NCBI GenBank assembly: GCA_015207155.1
Contig: JADEXK010000063.1
Coordinates: 1-33,075 of the forward strand
Direction of reading: 5' to 3'
DNA length: 33,075 nucleotides
Source: Nostocales cyanobacterium LEGE 11386
Lineage (GTDB): Bacteria; Cyanobacteriota; Cyanobacteriia; Cyanobacteriales; Nostocaceae
Part shown: one piece after another, positions 23,666 through 32,552 of the stretch
Layout: each line of letters opens with the position of its first letter
Numbering within the stretch: position 1 is the first letter of the stretch
Program-made: the position numbers and the translations under genes
Notes under the pieces: generated by a model
Database searches by the model: none
Told to the model about the DNA's origin: nothing
Seen by the model: the letters and a program-made list of their open reading frames with translations, nothing else

Positions 23666-26600
23666 ATGCCCTATATTAATCATTCTCATTTACTACGTTA
23701 TGGCGTAGTTATTTTAATTGTTGCGATCGCTTTAGTAGTCATGCTGCTGCTAGATCCTTGGCTAGACATGAGTAGAACTCCATTCCTACTCTTTTTTGGG
23801 GCTGTCATGGTGAGTGCTTGGTGTGGTGGCTTAAAAACAGGGTTGTTAGCTACTTTCTTGTCTGCTCTACTAAGTCATTATTTCTTCTTGGCTCCTCAGT
23901 ATGAGATGGGATTTGACCTAGCTAATTTTTTGCGAATTGGATTGTTTGCATCACAAGGCTTACTGTTCAGTATCTTATGTGAGGCATTAAAGACTACCAA
24001 ACAACACGCTGAGGTAAATCTACAAAAGCTGAAATTGAGCGAGGAGCGATTTCGTTTAGCATTAAGCAGTTCCGATATCCTCGTCTTTCAGCAGGATCGA
24101 GATTTGCGATATCAGTGGGTTCATCATCCTCAAAGTGTAAACGCACCTGAGGAAATATTGGGTAAATCTGATTATGAAGTACATTCAGCCTCAGTAGCAG
24201 ACAAATTGACAGCAATTAAGCGGCGGACGCTGGACAGTGGTGTTTCCAGTCGTGAAGAGGTTTGTTTAACAATCCATGGACAAGTCTGTTACTTTGATTT
24301 GTTAGTTGAACCCATCAAGGATCAAGAAAATAATATTCAAGGTATTGTTTGTGCTGCTTTGAATATTACTAAGCGTAAGCAGGTAGAATTAGAAACAGTC
24401 AGATTGCATCGGGAACTTCAGCAAGCTATTCAGCAAAAAGACGAATCACTAGCACTATTTAATGCTTGGCTGACTAGTTCACCATTAGCTTTGGCCTTTC
24501 TTGATACAGAACTCCGTTACGTATACGCTAATGAAGCATTAGCAGCCATCAATGGTGTACCACAATGTCAACACATTGGACATACTCTTAGAGAAGTACT
24601 ACCAGAATGGGCATCGCAGCTAGAACCGATTTTTCAGCACTTGATGCAAACCAGGGAGCCATTACTCAACCAGGAACTGAGTGGTGAAACGTATCCGCCG
24701 GGGGTGTATCGTTACGGTTTGATTAACTACTATCCAGTGTGTTTATCAGATGGGCAATTACTAGGAGTAGGCGTCACAGCAATTGATATTACTCAACTGA
24801 AGCAAACTGAGCAAGCATTACGGGAGAGCGAAGCCAGATTTCGGGCCATGTTCGACCAAGCCCCCGTGGGTATTACTTTGGTGGCGTTGGATGGGCAATT
24901 TCTTCAGGTTAATCCCGCTTTCTGCGAAATTACTGGGTACAGCTACGATGAGTTAATTCAGTTGAATTACCAAGAAATTACCCACCCCGATGATGTGGAA
25001 GTTGATTTGGTTCACACTCAGCGAGTTTTAACCAAGGAAATTAGTGGCTATTCTCTAGAAAAACGCTACATCCGCAAAGATAGTTCTATTGTTTGGACAA
25101 ACCTGACGGCATCACTGCTTTGGGATGCTAATGAACAACCAAAGTATGCTTTGGGTATTATCGAGGATATTAGTGAACGTAAACAGGCTGAAGCGGCACA
25201 ACACTTTTTAGTGGAAACTAGCACCATACTTGCCGCTTCTTTAGATTATGAAATCGCCCTGAAAAATGTCGCTCAGTTGGCAGTTCCTACCCTAGCTGAC
25301 TGGTGTACTGTAGATATTCTCACAGCAGACTGGTCAATTAAACAGATTGCGATCGCCACAGCTAGTCTTGCTAAACGCAAAATTTTAGAGAAAATGGGAC
25401 AGCGTTATCCACCCAGTAGCGAACAACAACATCCTTTTCGGCAATCATTACTCCAGGGAAAATCAATCTTTTACCGCCAACTTCCAGATTCTATTGTCAG
25501 GGAAATGGCTCAAGACGAAGAGCATTTGCAGTTGCTGCAAAGTCTAGGTATTCGTTCTCTGATGGTGATTCCACTTTACTCGCGAGGGAAATTATTTGGC
25601 ACGTTCTGTTTGACCACAGCCGAGTCAGGTCGTCACTACGAACAAACAGACTTAGCTTTAGCAGAAGATGTTGCTCGGCGTGCGGCTACAGCAATTGACA
25701 ACGCGAGACTGTACCAAGAAACGCAACAGGCACAACGAGCGGCTGAACAAGCTGTCAACCGCACAGTGCGTTTACAAAAGGTGACAGCAGCTCTATCGGA
25801 GGCATTAACTCAGCAGCAAGTAGCTGACGTGTTGGTAAACCAAGGAATTGCTGCTTTGGGCGCTAAAGCTGGTTCTGTGGTTTTGCTATCTGAAGGAGGA
25901 ACCATGCTCAACGTTGTGCAAGCAATTGGCTATCCTGACTCAGTGATCAATGTCTGGAAAAATTTTTCAGTAAATGCTCCTGTGCCCATAGCAAATACCG
26001 TCAGAACTGGGCAGCCTATTTTCATCCCAAATCCAGCAGCTTTGAGTACTAAATATCCTCATTTAGCAGATACTGTCAAGATAACGGGAAGTCTTGCCCA
26101 AGCTTCTATTCCCTTGATGGTAGAAGGAAAAGCAATTGGAGCACTAGGATTAAGCTTTGCCACCGTCCAAGAGTTTAATCAAGAAGACCAGGGCTTTATG
26201 TTAACACTTGGGCAGCAGTGTGCCCAAGCGATCGCCCGCGCTCAACTTTATGAAGCCGAACAAACTGCACGGTCAGAAGCCGAGACAGCCAACCGCATTA
26301 AAGATGAATTTTTAGCTGTCCTTTCCCATGAACTCAGAACTCCCCTCAATCCGATTCTGGGGTGGGCAAAGTTACTCCGAACCCGTAAGTATGACGAAGT
26401 AACTACATCTCGTGCTTTGGAAACAATTGAACGCAATGCCAAAATTCAAACCCAACTAATTGAAGACTTGCTCGATGTTTCGCGGATTTTACGAGGCAAG
26501 TTGAATTTAAATATCTGTGCAGTGGATTTGAGAATGGCGATCGCCGCAGCATTAGAAACGGTACACTTAGCCGCAGAAGCTAAGTCAATTCAAATACAAA

Positions 26601-27550
26601 CGGTGTTCAGCCATGAAACTTTACAGGTGATGGGTGATTCCAATCGTATACAACAAATCATCTGGAATCTACTGTCGAATGCTGTTAAATTCACACCTCC
26701 AGGAGGACGGGTAGAAGTACATCTAGAACAAATAGATTTCGATGCTCAAATTCAGGTGATTGACACAGGTAAGGGCATCAGCCCGGAATTTTTACCTCAC
26801 GTTTTTGAATACTTCCGTCAAGCAGATGCCAAGACAACTAGGGTATTTGGCGGGCTGGGATTGGGACTAGCAATTGTCCATCATCTAGTAGAACTTCACG
26901 GCGGTACAGTCCAGGTAAAAAGTCATGGCGAAGGACAGGGAGCAACTTTTACAGTCAAACTACCGTTGCATAAAAGTACTGAGTGCCGAACAGCGCCCGT
27001 CTTGGCAGTTGCCGTCAAGCCCAGGAGGCATAGTTGCGCTTACCACGTAGCGTCTTCTCAGGAGTGTGGGGGACGACTACCCGCTTCGACTTGCCGAAGT
27101 CAACACCCAGAAAATTTTGGGGTTTCCTCAAGTGAAGCAACTGGCGTTATTGATTCTTCGCCTGGATTACTGGCGGGAGTAAAAATACTGCTTGTAGATG
27201 ATCAAGCTGATGTGCGGGAGTTTTTTATCTTGGCGCTGGAACAGTATGGGGCAGTCGTTAAGGCTGTAGCGTCAGCGCATGAGGCACTAGAAGTGCTATC
27301 TCAATCAAAGCCAGATATCCTCTTGAGTGATATTGGTATGCCTGTCATTGATGGCTATATGCTGCTGCGCGAAGTGAGAACATGGTCGCCAGCGCAAGGT
27401 GGGCAAATTCCCGCGATCGCCTTGACTGCTTATGCTGGAGAAATCGATTATAAACAAGCAATGGCAGCAGGATTTCAAAAACATATCCCTAAGCCTGTTG
27501 ATCCAGCAGACTTGGTTCAAGCGATCGCTAGTTTGATTAAAGTATCCTAG
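23666..27550 (+). CDS. Hybrid sensor histidine kinase/response regulator (DUF4118-PAS-GAF-HisKA-HATPase-REC)
   Basis: A 1294-residue membrane hybrid kinase. Residues 1-110 hold four membrane spans of the DUF4118/KdpD type (LVVMLLLDPWLD...). Three PAS domains follow (about 125-240, 265-370, 380-505; repeats of RFRLALSSSD, RFRAMFDQAP and ITKRKQ/ISERKQ ends), then two GAF domains (about 515-670 and 695-860). The kinase core has the H-box LSHELRTPLNPILGW with H888, the N-box NRIQQIIWNLLSNAVKFTPP, DTGKGI and GLGLGLAIV. The C-terminal receiver carries D1222 (LLSDIGMP) and the KPVDP loop. Between ATPase and receiver, residues about 1105-1165 are encoded by an inserted GC-rich repeat. No partner regulator is adjacent, and the signal is unknown. 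Confidence 0.93.
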   Translation: MPYINHSHLLRYGVVILIVAIALVVMLLLDPWLDMSRTPFLLFFGAVMVSAWCGGLKTGLLATFLSALLSHYFFLAPQYEMGFDLANFLRIGLFASQGLLFSILCEALKTTKQHAEVNLQKLKLSEERFRLALSSSDILVFQQDRDLRYQWVHHPQSVNAPEEILGKSDYEVHSASVADKLTAIKRRTLDSGVSSREEVCLTIHGQVCYFDLLVEPIKDQENNIQGIVCAALNITKRKQVELETVRLHRELQQAIQQKDESLALFNAWLTSSPLALAFLDTELRYVYANEALAAINGVPQCQHIGHTLREVLPEWASQLEPIFQHLMQTREPLLNQELSGETYPPGVYRYGLINYYPVCLSDGQLLGVGVTAIDITQLKQTEQALRESEARFRAMFDQAPVGITLVALDGQFLQVNPAFCEITGYSYDELIQLNYQEITHPDDVEVDLVHTQRVLTKEISGYSLEKRYIRKDSSIVWTNLTASLLWDANEQPKYALGIIEDISERKQAEAAQHFLVETSTILAASLDYEIALKNVAQLAVPTLADWCTVDILTADWSIKQIAIATASLAKRKILEKMGQRYPPSSEQQHPFRQSLLQGKSIFYRQLPDSIVREMAQDEEHLQLLQSLGIRSLMVIPLYSRGKLFGTFCLTTAESGRHYEQTDLALAEDVARRAATAIDNARLYQETQQAQRAAEQAVNRTVRLQKVTAALSEALTQQQVADVLVNQGIAALGAKAGSVVLLSEGGTMLNVVQAIGYPDSVINVWKNFSVNAPVPIANTVRTGQPIFIPNPAALSTKYPHLADTVKITGSLAQASIPLMVEGKAIGALGLSFATVQEFNQEDQGFMLTLGQQCAQAIARAQLYEAEQTARSEAETANRIKDEFLAVLSHELRTPLNPILGWAKLLRTRKYDEVTTSRALETIERNAKIQTQLIEDLLDVSRILRGKLNLNICAVDLRMAIAAALETVHLAAEAKSIQIQTVFSHETLQVMGDSNRIQQIIWNLLSNAVKFTPPGGRVEVHLEQIDFDAQIQVIDTGKGISPEFLPHVFEYFRQADAKTTRVFGGLGLGLAIVHHLVELHGGTVQVKSHGEGQGATFTVKLPLHKSTECRTAPVLAVAVKPRRHSCAYHVASSQECGGRLPASTCRSQHPENFGVSSSEATGVIDSSPGLLAGVKILLVDDQADVREFFILALEQYGAVVKAVASAHEALEVLSQSKPDILLSDIGMPVIDGYMLLREVRTWSPAQGGQIPAIALTAYAGEIDYKQAMAAGFQKHIPKPVDPADLVQAIASLIKVS
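26990..27115. repeat. GC-rich dispersed repeat inserted in the kinase linker
   Basis: This stretch (for example GGCATAGTTGCGCTTACC, and CTTCG/CGAAG hairpins) matches the repeat at 32728-32747 (GGGCATAGCTGCGCTTACC). It encodes a Cys-, Arg- and Ser-rich peptide unlike the rest of the kinase, in frame, between the ATPase and receiver domains. Confidence 0.75.
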
Positions 27551-27650
27551 GTGGCAAACTATTTAGCGTTGATCAGGTTTAACGAAGTCATAAGTCTTCC
27601 CTTTGATGAATCGTGACCAAGCTACTAAATTCGTCCTCCTTCCTCCTTCC

Positions 27651-28142
27651 TTATTTTTTAATTTCCGTTGACTCAAAGACACTTTTTAGTAGCGCCAACC
27701 CTTCCCCAATCTGGGAAATTTGCTCTTGTGTCAGACCTTCTAAAAGTTCAGCAATATGAGCGCGTGTTTGGTCTTGGGCTTGCTGAAGATGATGTTTTCC
27801 CTCTTGAGTTAAGTTAAGAATTACCCGTCGCCGTTCCTGAGGATGGTGGTTGCGTTGTACAAAGTTGCGTTGTACTAGCCGCTCTGTGGTTACTGATGCT
27901 GTCGCACAGGTGACACCCAAGTGTTCTGCCAAGTCAGATAATGAAGCATCTGGATTGCGGTTGATAAATGCTAGCGATCGCAACTGTGGTATAGATAAAG
28001 CAGCAGCACTGTGAGCACGCATATCCACTCGAATAAATCGCATAACTAACGGAATTGTCTCCATTACTCTAGCAGCACATTCTTGGGAATTTGTGCTGTG
28101 CGTTTGTGAAGCGTCTCGCAGAGAAAATTTACCGAGCTTCAT
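27651..28142 (-). CDS. MarR-family transcriptional regulator
   Basis: A 163-residue regulator with the MarR winged-helix fold. The DNA-binding part reads LSIPQLRSLAFINRNPDASL, SDLAEHLGVTCATASVTTER (recognition helix) and the wing NHHPQERRRVILNLTQEG. Long helices at both ends should form the dimer. MarR proteins usually repress nearby genes and release DNA on binding a small phenolic or similar ligand. Here it is a single minus-strand gene about 250 bases downstream of the DUF924 gene and behind its terminator, so its targets are not evident. Confidence 0.92.
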   Translation of the reverse strand: MKLGKFSLRDASQTHSTNSQECAARVMETIPLVMRFIRVDMRAHSAAALSIPQLRSLAFINRNPDASLSDLAEHLGVTCATASVTTERLVQRNFVQRNHHPQERRRVILNLTQEGKHHLQQAQDQTRAHIAELLEGLTQEQISQIGEGLALLKSVFESTEIKK

Positions 28143-28302
28143 GGGCGATTAATTCTCCTGATTACATTGCCATCAGTGGGTTCATTCATCCACAGATAAG
28201 GGTCAAGTCTATTAATGTTAGCAAGAGAATTGTACAGTTCCGACCAAAGCCATCAATGCTAATGCTATTTACTAACCTAGCATCTGATGCGGTTTTTCAC
28301 CA

Positions 28303-28336
28303 AATAGAAAAGACGCTTTCCTCAATACAGAAAGCG
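28303..28336 (-). terminator. Rho-independent terminator of the DUF924 transcript
   Basis: On the minus strand, CGCTTTC and GAAAGCG (28314-28336) form a 7-bp stem with a 9-base loop, followed by TCTTTTCTATTT. It ends the SRPBCC-DUF924 operon before the MarR gene. Confidence 0.65.
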
Positions 28337-28399
28337 CCTGATACCAATTTGCATGTCAGTTGCTTGATTGAGAAATTTCTCTTCCCCACTCCCCCTAAA

Positions 28400-28975
28400 C
28401 TAAAATATGGAACCTAACTGCTGTAAAAACTCCTTTTCTTCTGGAGTGGAGGTACGTCCCAAAATGCTATTGCGATGCGGAAAGCGCCCAAAACGTGCAA
28501 TTATTTCTTGATGACGAAATGAGTACTCAATTGCTTTAGCACTATCAGGATCATGGCTCAGTTGCTGAAATAGCTTGACACATTGATGCTGATGAGCCAG
28601 GTTTTCACTGTGTTCAAAGGGTAAGTAAATAAACCAGCGTTGCACAGGCAAAAATTGGCGGTCATAACCTTGTACAACTGCGTGCTGGGCTGCTGAAAGT
28701 GCTTCCCAGTCGGTAGCAAAGGCTTCAGGAGTGCCACGAAACATATTTCGGGGAAACTGATCTAATAGCAGAATCAGTGCTAAACAAGTTTCAGCAGCAT
28801 CGATCCAGTCGTCTAAATATCCTGCTGCCGCCTTTTGGTAATCTGGCAGAAACTGATTTCGCAGTTCCTGATCAAATTCTGATTTTTCTGTAAACCAAAC
28901 AGCCCTTGGTTTGCCATAATCTGGTGCCTCTGGATCACCAAACCAAAATTCCAAAATAGTCTTTGCCTGTGACAT
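28400..28975 (-). CDS. DUF924-family protein
   Basis: A 191-residue helical protein with all signs of DUF924: ILEFWFGDPEAPDYGKPRAV and WFTEKSEFD at the start, then LALILLLDQFPRNMFRGTPE, FLPVQRWFIYLPFEHSEN and IARFGRFPHRNSILGRTSTP at the end. The family has a TPR-like fold and no established function. It starts 5 bases after the SRPBCC gene on the same strand, so the two form an operon, ended by the hairpin at 28303-28336. Confidence 0.92.
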   Translation of the reverse strand: MSQAKTILEFWFGDPEAPDYGKPRAVWFTEKSEFDQELRNQFLPDYQKAAAGYLDDWIDAAETCLALILLLDQFPRNMFRGTPEAFATDWEALSAAQHAVVQGYDRQFLPVQRWFIYLPFEHSENLAHQHQCVKLFQQLSHDPDSAKAIEYSFRHQEIIARFGRFPHRNSILGRTSTPEEKEFLQQLGSIF

Positions 28976-28980
28976 TGCCT

Positions 28981-29538
28981 TTATTGAACCTTACATAAAA
29001 CTTGTCGCATTTTACGCATATTCGCTGGCAACTCGAAGTTCATAGCTTGTTGAATAAAAATTGCGGGAATGGGAATATTAGGGGTAGCTTGCACGTTATA
29101 TGCCAATAAAGTACCATTTCCCCAATCTTTTAGCTCTAAAATAGCTGTAAAGTCAAGAAAAGTCCCTTTTTCCATCCGAAATTGAATTTGTTGCCCCAAT
29201 ACTTCTACGACGTTGAGGTAAATTTCTACTTGAGCCGTAAAAAAGAAAAAAGCTTTTTGTGCTACTTGATATAGGCGTTTGACTTCACCTCTGGATAAAA
29301 CTTCACTTTTGGTAATGTCAGGAAAATATTGTACCCAACGCGGGTAATCAGTTAGTTGCTGCCACACCTGCGATCGCAATAGCGGTAAATACATACAGGC
29401 GGTAACAGATCCCCCCCAAGCTGTGTGCGATCGCGTTTGCAACAAAATTTCACCCTGCATCAACAATGATTGCTTGTCTTGATTCCCAGGCATATCCGCA
29501 CCTGTGATTATTGAGTCTGATATATGGGACGCAGACAT
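28981..29538 (-). CDS. SRPBCC (START/COQ10-like) lipid-binding protein
   Basis: A 185-residue protein whose central part (WGGSVTACMYLPLLRSQVWQ, DYPRWVQYFPDITKSEVLSR, LLAYNVQATPNIPIPAIFIQ) follows the polyketide cyclase/SRPBCC pattern, a helix-grip fold with a hydrophobic pocket. Such proteins bind lipids, quinones or other hydrophobic ligands. The closest group by sequence feel is the cyclase/dehydrase family found in cyanobacteria. No signal peptide. It is the first gene of the operon with the DUF924 gene. The ligand is unknown. Confidence 0.82.
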   Translation of the reverse strand: MSASHISDSIITGADMPGNQDKQSLLMQGEILLQTRSHTAWGGSVTACMYLPLLRSQVWQQLTDYPRWVQYFPDITKSEVLSRGEVKRLYQVAQKAFFFFTAQVEIYLNVVEVLGQQIQFRMEKGTFLDFTAILELKDWGNGTLLAYNVQATPNIPIPAIFIQQAMNFELPANMRKMRQVLCKVQ

Positions 29539-30080
29539 ATTTATTTCACTTACTCCTCAACTTCTCCACCTTGTCGGGCTGAAACTACAAACCATCAAAT
29601 AGGATCGAGTCCAACCAACCCAATTCTAATTCCAGTGCGATGCTGCTGAAACTAGCCATTTCCAGGACATTATTCAGAGATTGTACTTAAAAAACTGTAT
29701 TTAATATTACTTTTAATCAAAACTATATTTTAGCTACTTTTAATATCATGTCCGGTTAATCAAACTGAATAAAAAATTGTGGCTTGTAGTCAGGACTTTA
29801 GTCCTGGCTTTAAGGACTGAAGTCTCTACTACAAACTGTTTATTATCAGTGATTTAGCAGGCATCATATCAGATAGCAGCACTTTTAAATGAAAAATTGT
29901 CTTGATAACAGTTAGAATGGCACAAATACAATCTCATATGCAAGGTGTCTTCAGACCTAGGCATGGAAAGAAATGAATAATTTAGAGAAAATTCTTTTCG
30001 AGAGTCAACCCTTGGGTTGGATTGGTTGATATTTCATATATTTAAAAAGTAGTAAATTTTGAATTGAGAGGAAAAATTAG
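29539..30080. promoter_or_regulatory. Divergent intergenic region with a palindromic repeat
   Basis: This 540-base AT-rich gap lies between the divergent SRPBCC operon and the 64-residue gene and must hold both promoters. It contains the palindromic repeat at 29786-29832. A short frame at about 29973-30029 (MNNLEKILFESQPLGWIG) follows a weak purine-rich site and might be a leader peptide or relic. No RNA gene was recognised. Confidence 0.45.
29786..29832. repeat. Palindromic dispersed repeat (AGGACTTTAGTCCT type)
   Basis: GTAGT at 29786-29790 and ACTAC at 29828-29832 bracket two hairpin-like parts, AGGACTTTAGTCCT and AGGACTGAAGTC. I recognise this as a common repeat of cyanobacterial intergenic regions. 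Confidence 0.78.
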
Positions 30081-30275
30081 GTGCGTCAGTCTTCTTTAAA
30101 CCGCACGTTAATCCAAGCTTTTGGAGTCTTTCTCGGCATAGGAATAGCCGTCTGGGTACTCAGAGGCTTTGGGATTCTCACATTTATTCCCGGTGGAGTA
30201 ATTGGGCTATTGTTTCTAGGAGCGATCGCCATCGGGATTATCAGTTACGTGCAAAGAACTTGGTGGCGTTTTTAA
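30081..30275 (+). CDS. Small membrane protein in the rubredoxin operon (64 aa)
   Basis: A 64-residue protein with two membrane spans (FGVFLGIGIAVWVLRGFGIL and VIGLLFLGAIAIGIISYV) and a basic, aromatic end (RTWWRF). It starts with GTG behind a GAGAGG site. Thirteen bases after its stop the rubredoxin gene begins, so they are very likely co-transcribed. Function not recognised; small membrane proteins of this kind occur widely in cyanobacteria. Confidence 0.75.
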   Translation: MRQSSLNRTLIQAFGVFLGIGIAVWVLRGFGILTFIPGGVIGLLFLGAIAIGIISYVQRTWWRF

Positions 30276-30288
30276 CAGGGTAAAAACT

Positions 30289-30453
30289 ATGGAAATTTAC
30301 GTATGTACTGTTTGCGGCTACGAATATGATCCCGATGTTGGTGACCCTGATAGCGGTATAGCCCCAGGAATTCCCTTTGAAGACATCCCAGATGATTGGG
30401 TGTGTCCCGTTTGCGGCGCGACAAAAGATTTATTTGCACCGCTAGATACGTGA
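30289..30453 (+). CDS. Rubredoxin
   Basis: A 54-residue protein, MEIYVCTVCGYEYDPDVGDP then the acidic middle and DDWVCPVCGATKDLF. The two CxxCG pairs (Cys6, Cys9, Cys39, Cys42) bind one iron. It is a full-length soluble rubredoxin of the ordinary short type, without the C-terminal membrane anchor of the photosystem-related RubA. Rubredoxins carry single electrons, for example to peroxide- or superoxide-reducing enzymes. It follows the 64-residue membrane protein by 13 bases, and a flavoprotein gene begins 46 bases after it, so a redox link is possible but unproven. Confidence 0.95.
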   Translation: MEIYVCTVCGYEYDPDVGDPDSGIAPGIPFEDIPDDWVCPVCGATKDLFAPLDT

Positions 30454-30499
30454 AAATAACAGCTAGCCTAGAGGTAGGTGCTATACATAAAAGACGTTT

Positions 30500-31741
30500 T
30501 TGAACTTGCTGCCGTTAAACATTGTAGTTGTTGGTGGTGGGGCAGCTGGATTTTTCGGCGCGATCGCTTGTGCCAAAGCCAATCCTCACGCCCATGTCAC
30601 GTTACTCGAAGCTAGTCGCCAACCACTGGCGAAAGTCCTCATTTCCGGTGGAGGACGTTGTAATGTCACTCACGCTTGCTTTGAACCAGCAAGATTAGTG
30701 CAAAATTACCCCAGAGGTGGAAAAGCCCTGCGGGGTGCTTTCAGCCGCTTTCAAGCTGAAGATACAGTAGCTTGGTTTACTGACCATGGTGTACATCTCA
30801 AAACAGAAGCCGATGGTCGGATGTTTCCTATTACAGACAATTCCGAGACGATTGTAGAATGTCTGATTAAAGCTGCCGCTAAATTAGGGGTAGAACTACG
30901 CATTGGGACACCAGTAGTTTCTGTCACAAAACTTTCCCCAGCAGGTTTTGAAATTATCCTGAAATCGGGAGAAACGAAAAAGTGCGATCGCTTGTTATTG
31001 GCAACTGGTAGCAACCCTGTGGGTTATAAAATCGCCAAGGATTTCGGTCATCACATTGAACCGCCTGTACCTTCTTTGTTTACCTTCAATATTCCTGATC
31101 CAAAGTTGAGGTCATTGGCTGGCGTCAGTGTTAATCCTGTGCAGTTACGGTTATCTGTCGATGGAAAACCCCAACTAGAACAAACTGGGCCATTACTCAT
31201 TACCCATTGGGGGATGAGTGGCCCGGCTGTCCTCAAGCTTTCGGCTTGGGGTGCGCGAGTTTTGCACCAAAACCGTTATCAAGCCACATTATTGGTCAAT
31301 TGGCTGCCGGATTTGCATAAAGAACAAGTCCGGCAAAAAATCTTAGCAGTGAAAACTGAATGGGCCAAAAAAGCGATCGCCTTACATCGTGGGGTTGATT
31401 TACCCCATCGGCTTTGGCAATACATTGTGTCCCGTGCCGATATTACTCCAGAAGAGCGTTGGGCAGGAATATCCAACAAAAAATTAAATCAGCTAGTGCA
31501 AGAACTTACTCAGGGAGAATACTTAATTAAAGGTAAGGGAGTATTCAAAGAGGAATTTGTTACCTGTGGCGGTGTCAACTTAAAAGAAGTCAACTTCAAA
31601 ACAATGGAAAGCAAGTTAATTCCTGGTCTTTACTTTGCCGGAGAAATTTTGGATATTGATGGTGTCACAGGTGGTTTTAATTTCCAAAGTGCTTGGACAA
31701 CCTCATATTTAGCTGGTAACTCAATGGGACTTAGCGACTAA
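30500..31741 (+). CDS. BaiN/HI0933-type FAD-dependent oxidoreductase
   Basis: A 413-residue flavoprotein of the HI0933/YhiN (BaiN/RdsA) family. The N-terminus holds the Rossmann fold motif VVVGGGAAGFFGAIACAKAN, then GGGRCNVTHAC, a family signature. The C-terminal end, GLYFAGEILDIDGVTGGFNF and QSAWTTSYLAGNS, completes the FAD site. No ATG occurs near the N-terminus; the start is TTG at 30500 (a second TTG at 30506 is possible). Members reduce varied substrates, and a general role is not settled. It lies downstream of the rubredoxin gene on the same strand. Confidence 0.9.
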   Translation: MNLLPLNIVVVGGGAAGFFGAIACAKANPHAHVTLLEASRQPLAKVLISGGGRCNVTHACFEPARLVQNYPRGGKALRGAFSRFQAEDTVAWFTDHGVHLKTEADGRMFPITDNSETIVECLIKAAAKLGVELRIGTPVVSVTKLSPAGFEIILKSGETKKCDRLLLATGSNPVGYKIAKDFGHHIEPPVPSLFTFNIPDPKLRSLAGVSVNPVQLRLSVDGKPQLEQTGPLLITHWGMSGPAVLKLSAWGARVLHQNRYQATLLVNWLPDLHKEQVRQKILAVKTEWAKKAIALHRGVDLPHRLWQYIVSRADITPEERWAGISNKKLNQLVQELTQGEYLIKGKGVFKEEFVTCGGVNLKEVNFKTMESKLIPGLYFAGEILDIDGVTGGFNFQSAWTTSYLAGNSMGLSD

Positions 31742-31822
31742 CCCTTTCCAGCTTGAGTTTAACCATTAGCCATTTCTATGGATTGCTCAGAAGCGATTTC
31801 CGCGTCAATCTGCCCCTTATTT

Positions 31823-32060
31823 AACGTGAGTTCGACAAATATCAAAAACCCCTCTCCAAACCTCTCCCCTGCCAGGATACTGACTTGAATCTCAACTCAC
31901 TACTCAAGTTGTTAGCTGCGGTTAGATTTTCAAGTCAGTATCCTACAAGGGAAGGGGCAAAAATTTACAACCTGGTACGAAAGAATAAGCTTTATAAGCC
32001 TCTCTCCGTTTCGGGGAGAGTTTTGGAGAGGGGTTCTTTATCATATATCGAATTCACGTT
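31823..32060. mobile_element. MITE-like palindromic element (238 bp) with a nested insertion
   Basis: Long imperfect terminal inverted repeats, starting AACGTGA (31823) and ending TCACGTT (32060), run through ACGTGAxTTCGAxA and the AACCCCTCTCCAAA-type arm (31847-31869 versus 32012-32035). The element has no gene, so it would need a transposase supplied elsewhere. Inside it, at 31874-31944, sits a smaller inverted-repeat element, listed next. Confidence 0.78.
31874..31944. mobile_element. Nested 71-bp element with perfect 16-bp inverted repeats
   Basis: AGGATACTGACTTGAA (31874-31889) and its exact reverse complement (31929-31944) flank 39 bases. It breaks the loop part of the larger element, between CTCTCCCC and the GGGAAGGGG half, which shows it inserted later. 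No coding capacity. Confidence 0.75.
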
Positions 32061-32064
32061 GTGT

Positions 32065-32135
32065 TACGCCATTTGCGACAACGCGAGTCCGCGCAACGCA
32101 ATGGCTCCTCTGCGATATGCGCTGCGCAAACGTTA
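32065..32135. repeat. GC-rich dispersed repeat
   Basis: GCGCAACGCAATGGCTCC and flanking GCG-rich hairpins resemble CGCCCAACGCAGTGGCTTCC at 32683-32702. It belongs to the same family of cyanobacterial palindromic repeats as the cluster near the right end. Confidence 0.6.
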
Positions 32136-32183
32136 AAAAATTGACTCTGAAAAAAGTTTTAACCTTAATTGAACCGTATTACT

Positions 32184-32552
32184 TTATAATCCTCCTAAAC
32201 CCACTGGAGTTGGGGTTTGCCACACGCCAGAAAAGATGCTTTCTGTTGCTAGGGAAATTCTCAGTAAATCTTCTTTCAGCAGAGGCGGCCAATCAACCCC
32301 AGCTTTGCGCCCCGCTACAAATATCTGTTGCGCCTTAACACCTAACTGATAAAGCGCAAAGGCTAATTCTCGGTCAAGATTGGGCGCTTCTTTCATGGAT
32401 TCAAACACAACTTTCAACGCTAACAAAATTGAGGTGATCTGACCGGGTACCGGTGGTTTTCCCAGTTTCATCCGCATTAATAAGGCATCTGGGTTGTCCT
32501 CAGTTGTTAGTGTCTGGGCTATCAGGAGTTTGCGAGCTGTTTCGTAATTCAT
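32184..32552 (-). CDS. Conserved cyanobacterial protein (122 aa)
   Basis: A 122-residue helical protein, MNYETARKLLIAQTLTTEDN to VGLGGL, with the conserved core GKPPVPGQITSILLALKVVF, AFALYQLGVKAQQIFVAGRK and GVDWPPLLKEDLLRI. I recognise it as a short protein restricted to cyanobacteria. Homologues are sometimes labelled dethiobiotin synthetase, but no P-loop (GxxGxGKT) is present, so that name looks wrong. Function unknown. It is a single gene between repeat-rich regions. Confidence 0.75.
   Translation of the reverse strand: MNYETARKLLIAQTLTTEDNPDALLMRMKLGKPPVPGQITSILLALKVVFESMKEAPNLDRELAFALYQLGVKAQQIFVAGRKAGVDWPPLLKEDLLRISLATESIFSGVWQTPTPVGLGGL

Noticed and set aside
28091..28417. 108-codon plus-strand frame between MarR and DUF924 genes
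   Set aside because: It overlaps both genes on the opposite strand and the DUF924 terminator, and has no family resemblance.
31885..32136. 83-codon plus-strand frame
   Set aside because: It runs through the nested MITE and GC-rich repeats, so it is a by-product of repeat sequence.
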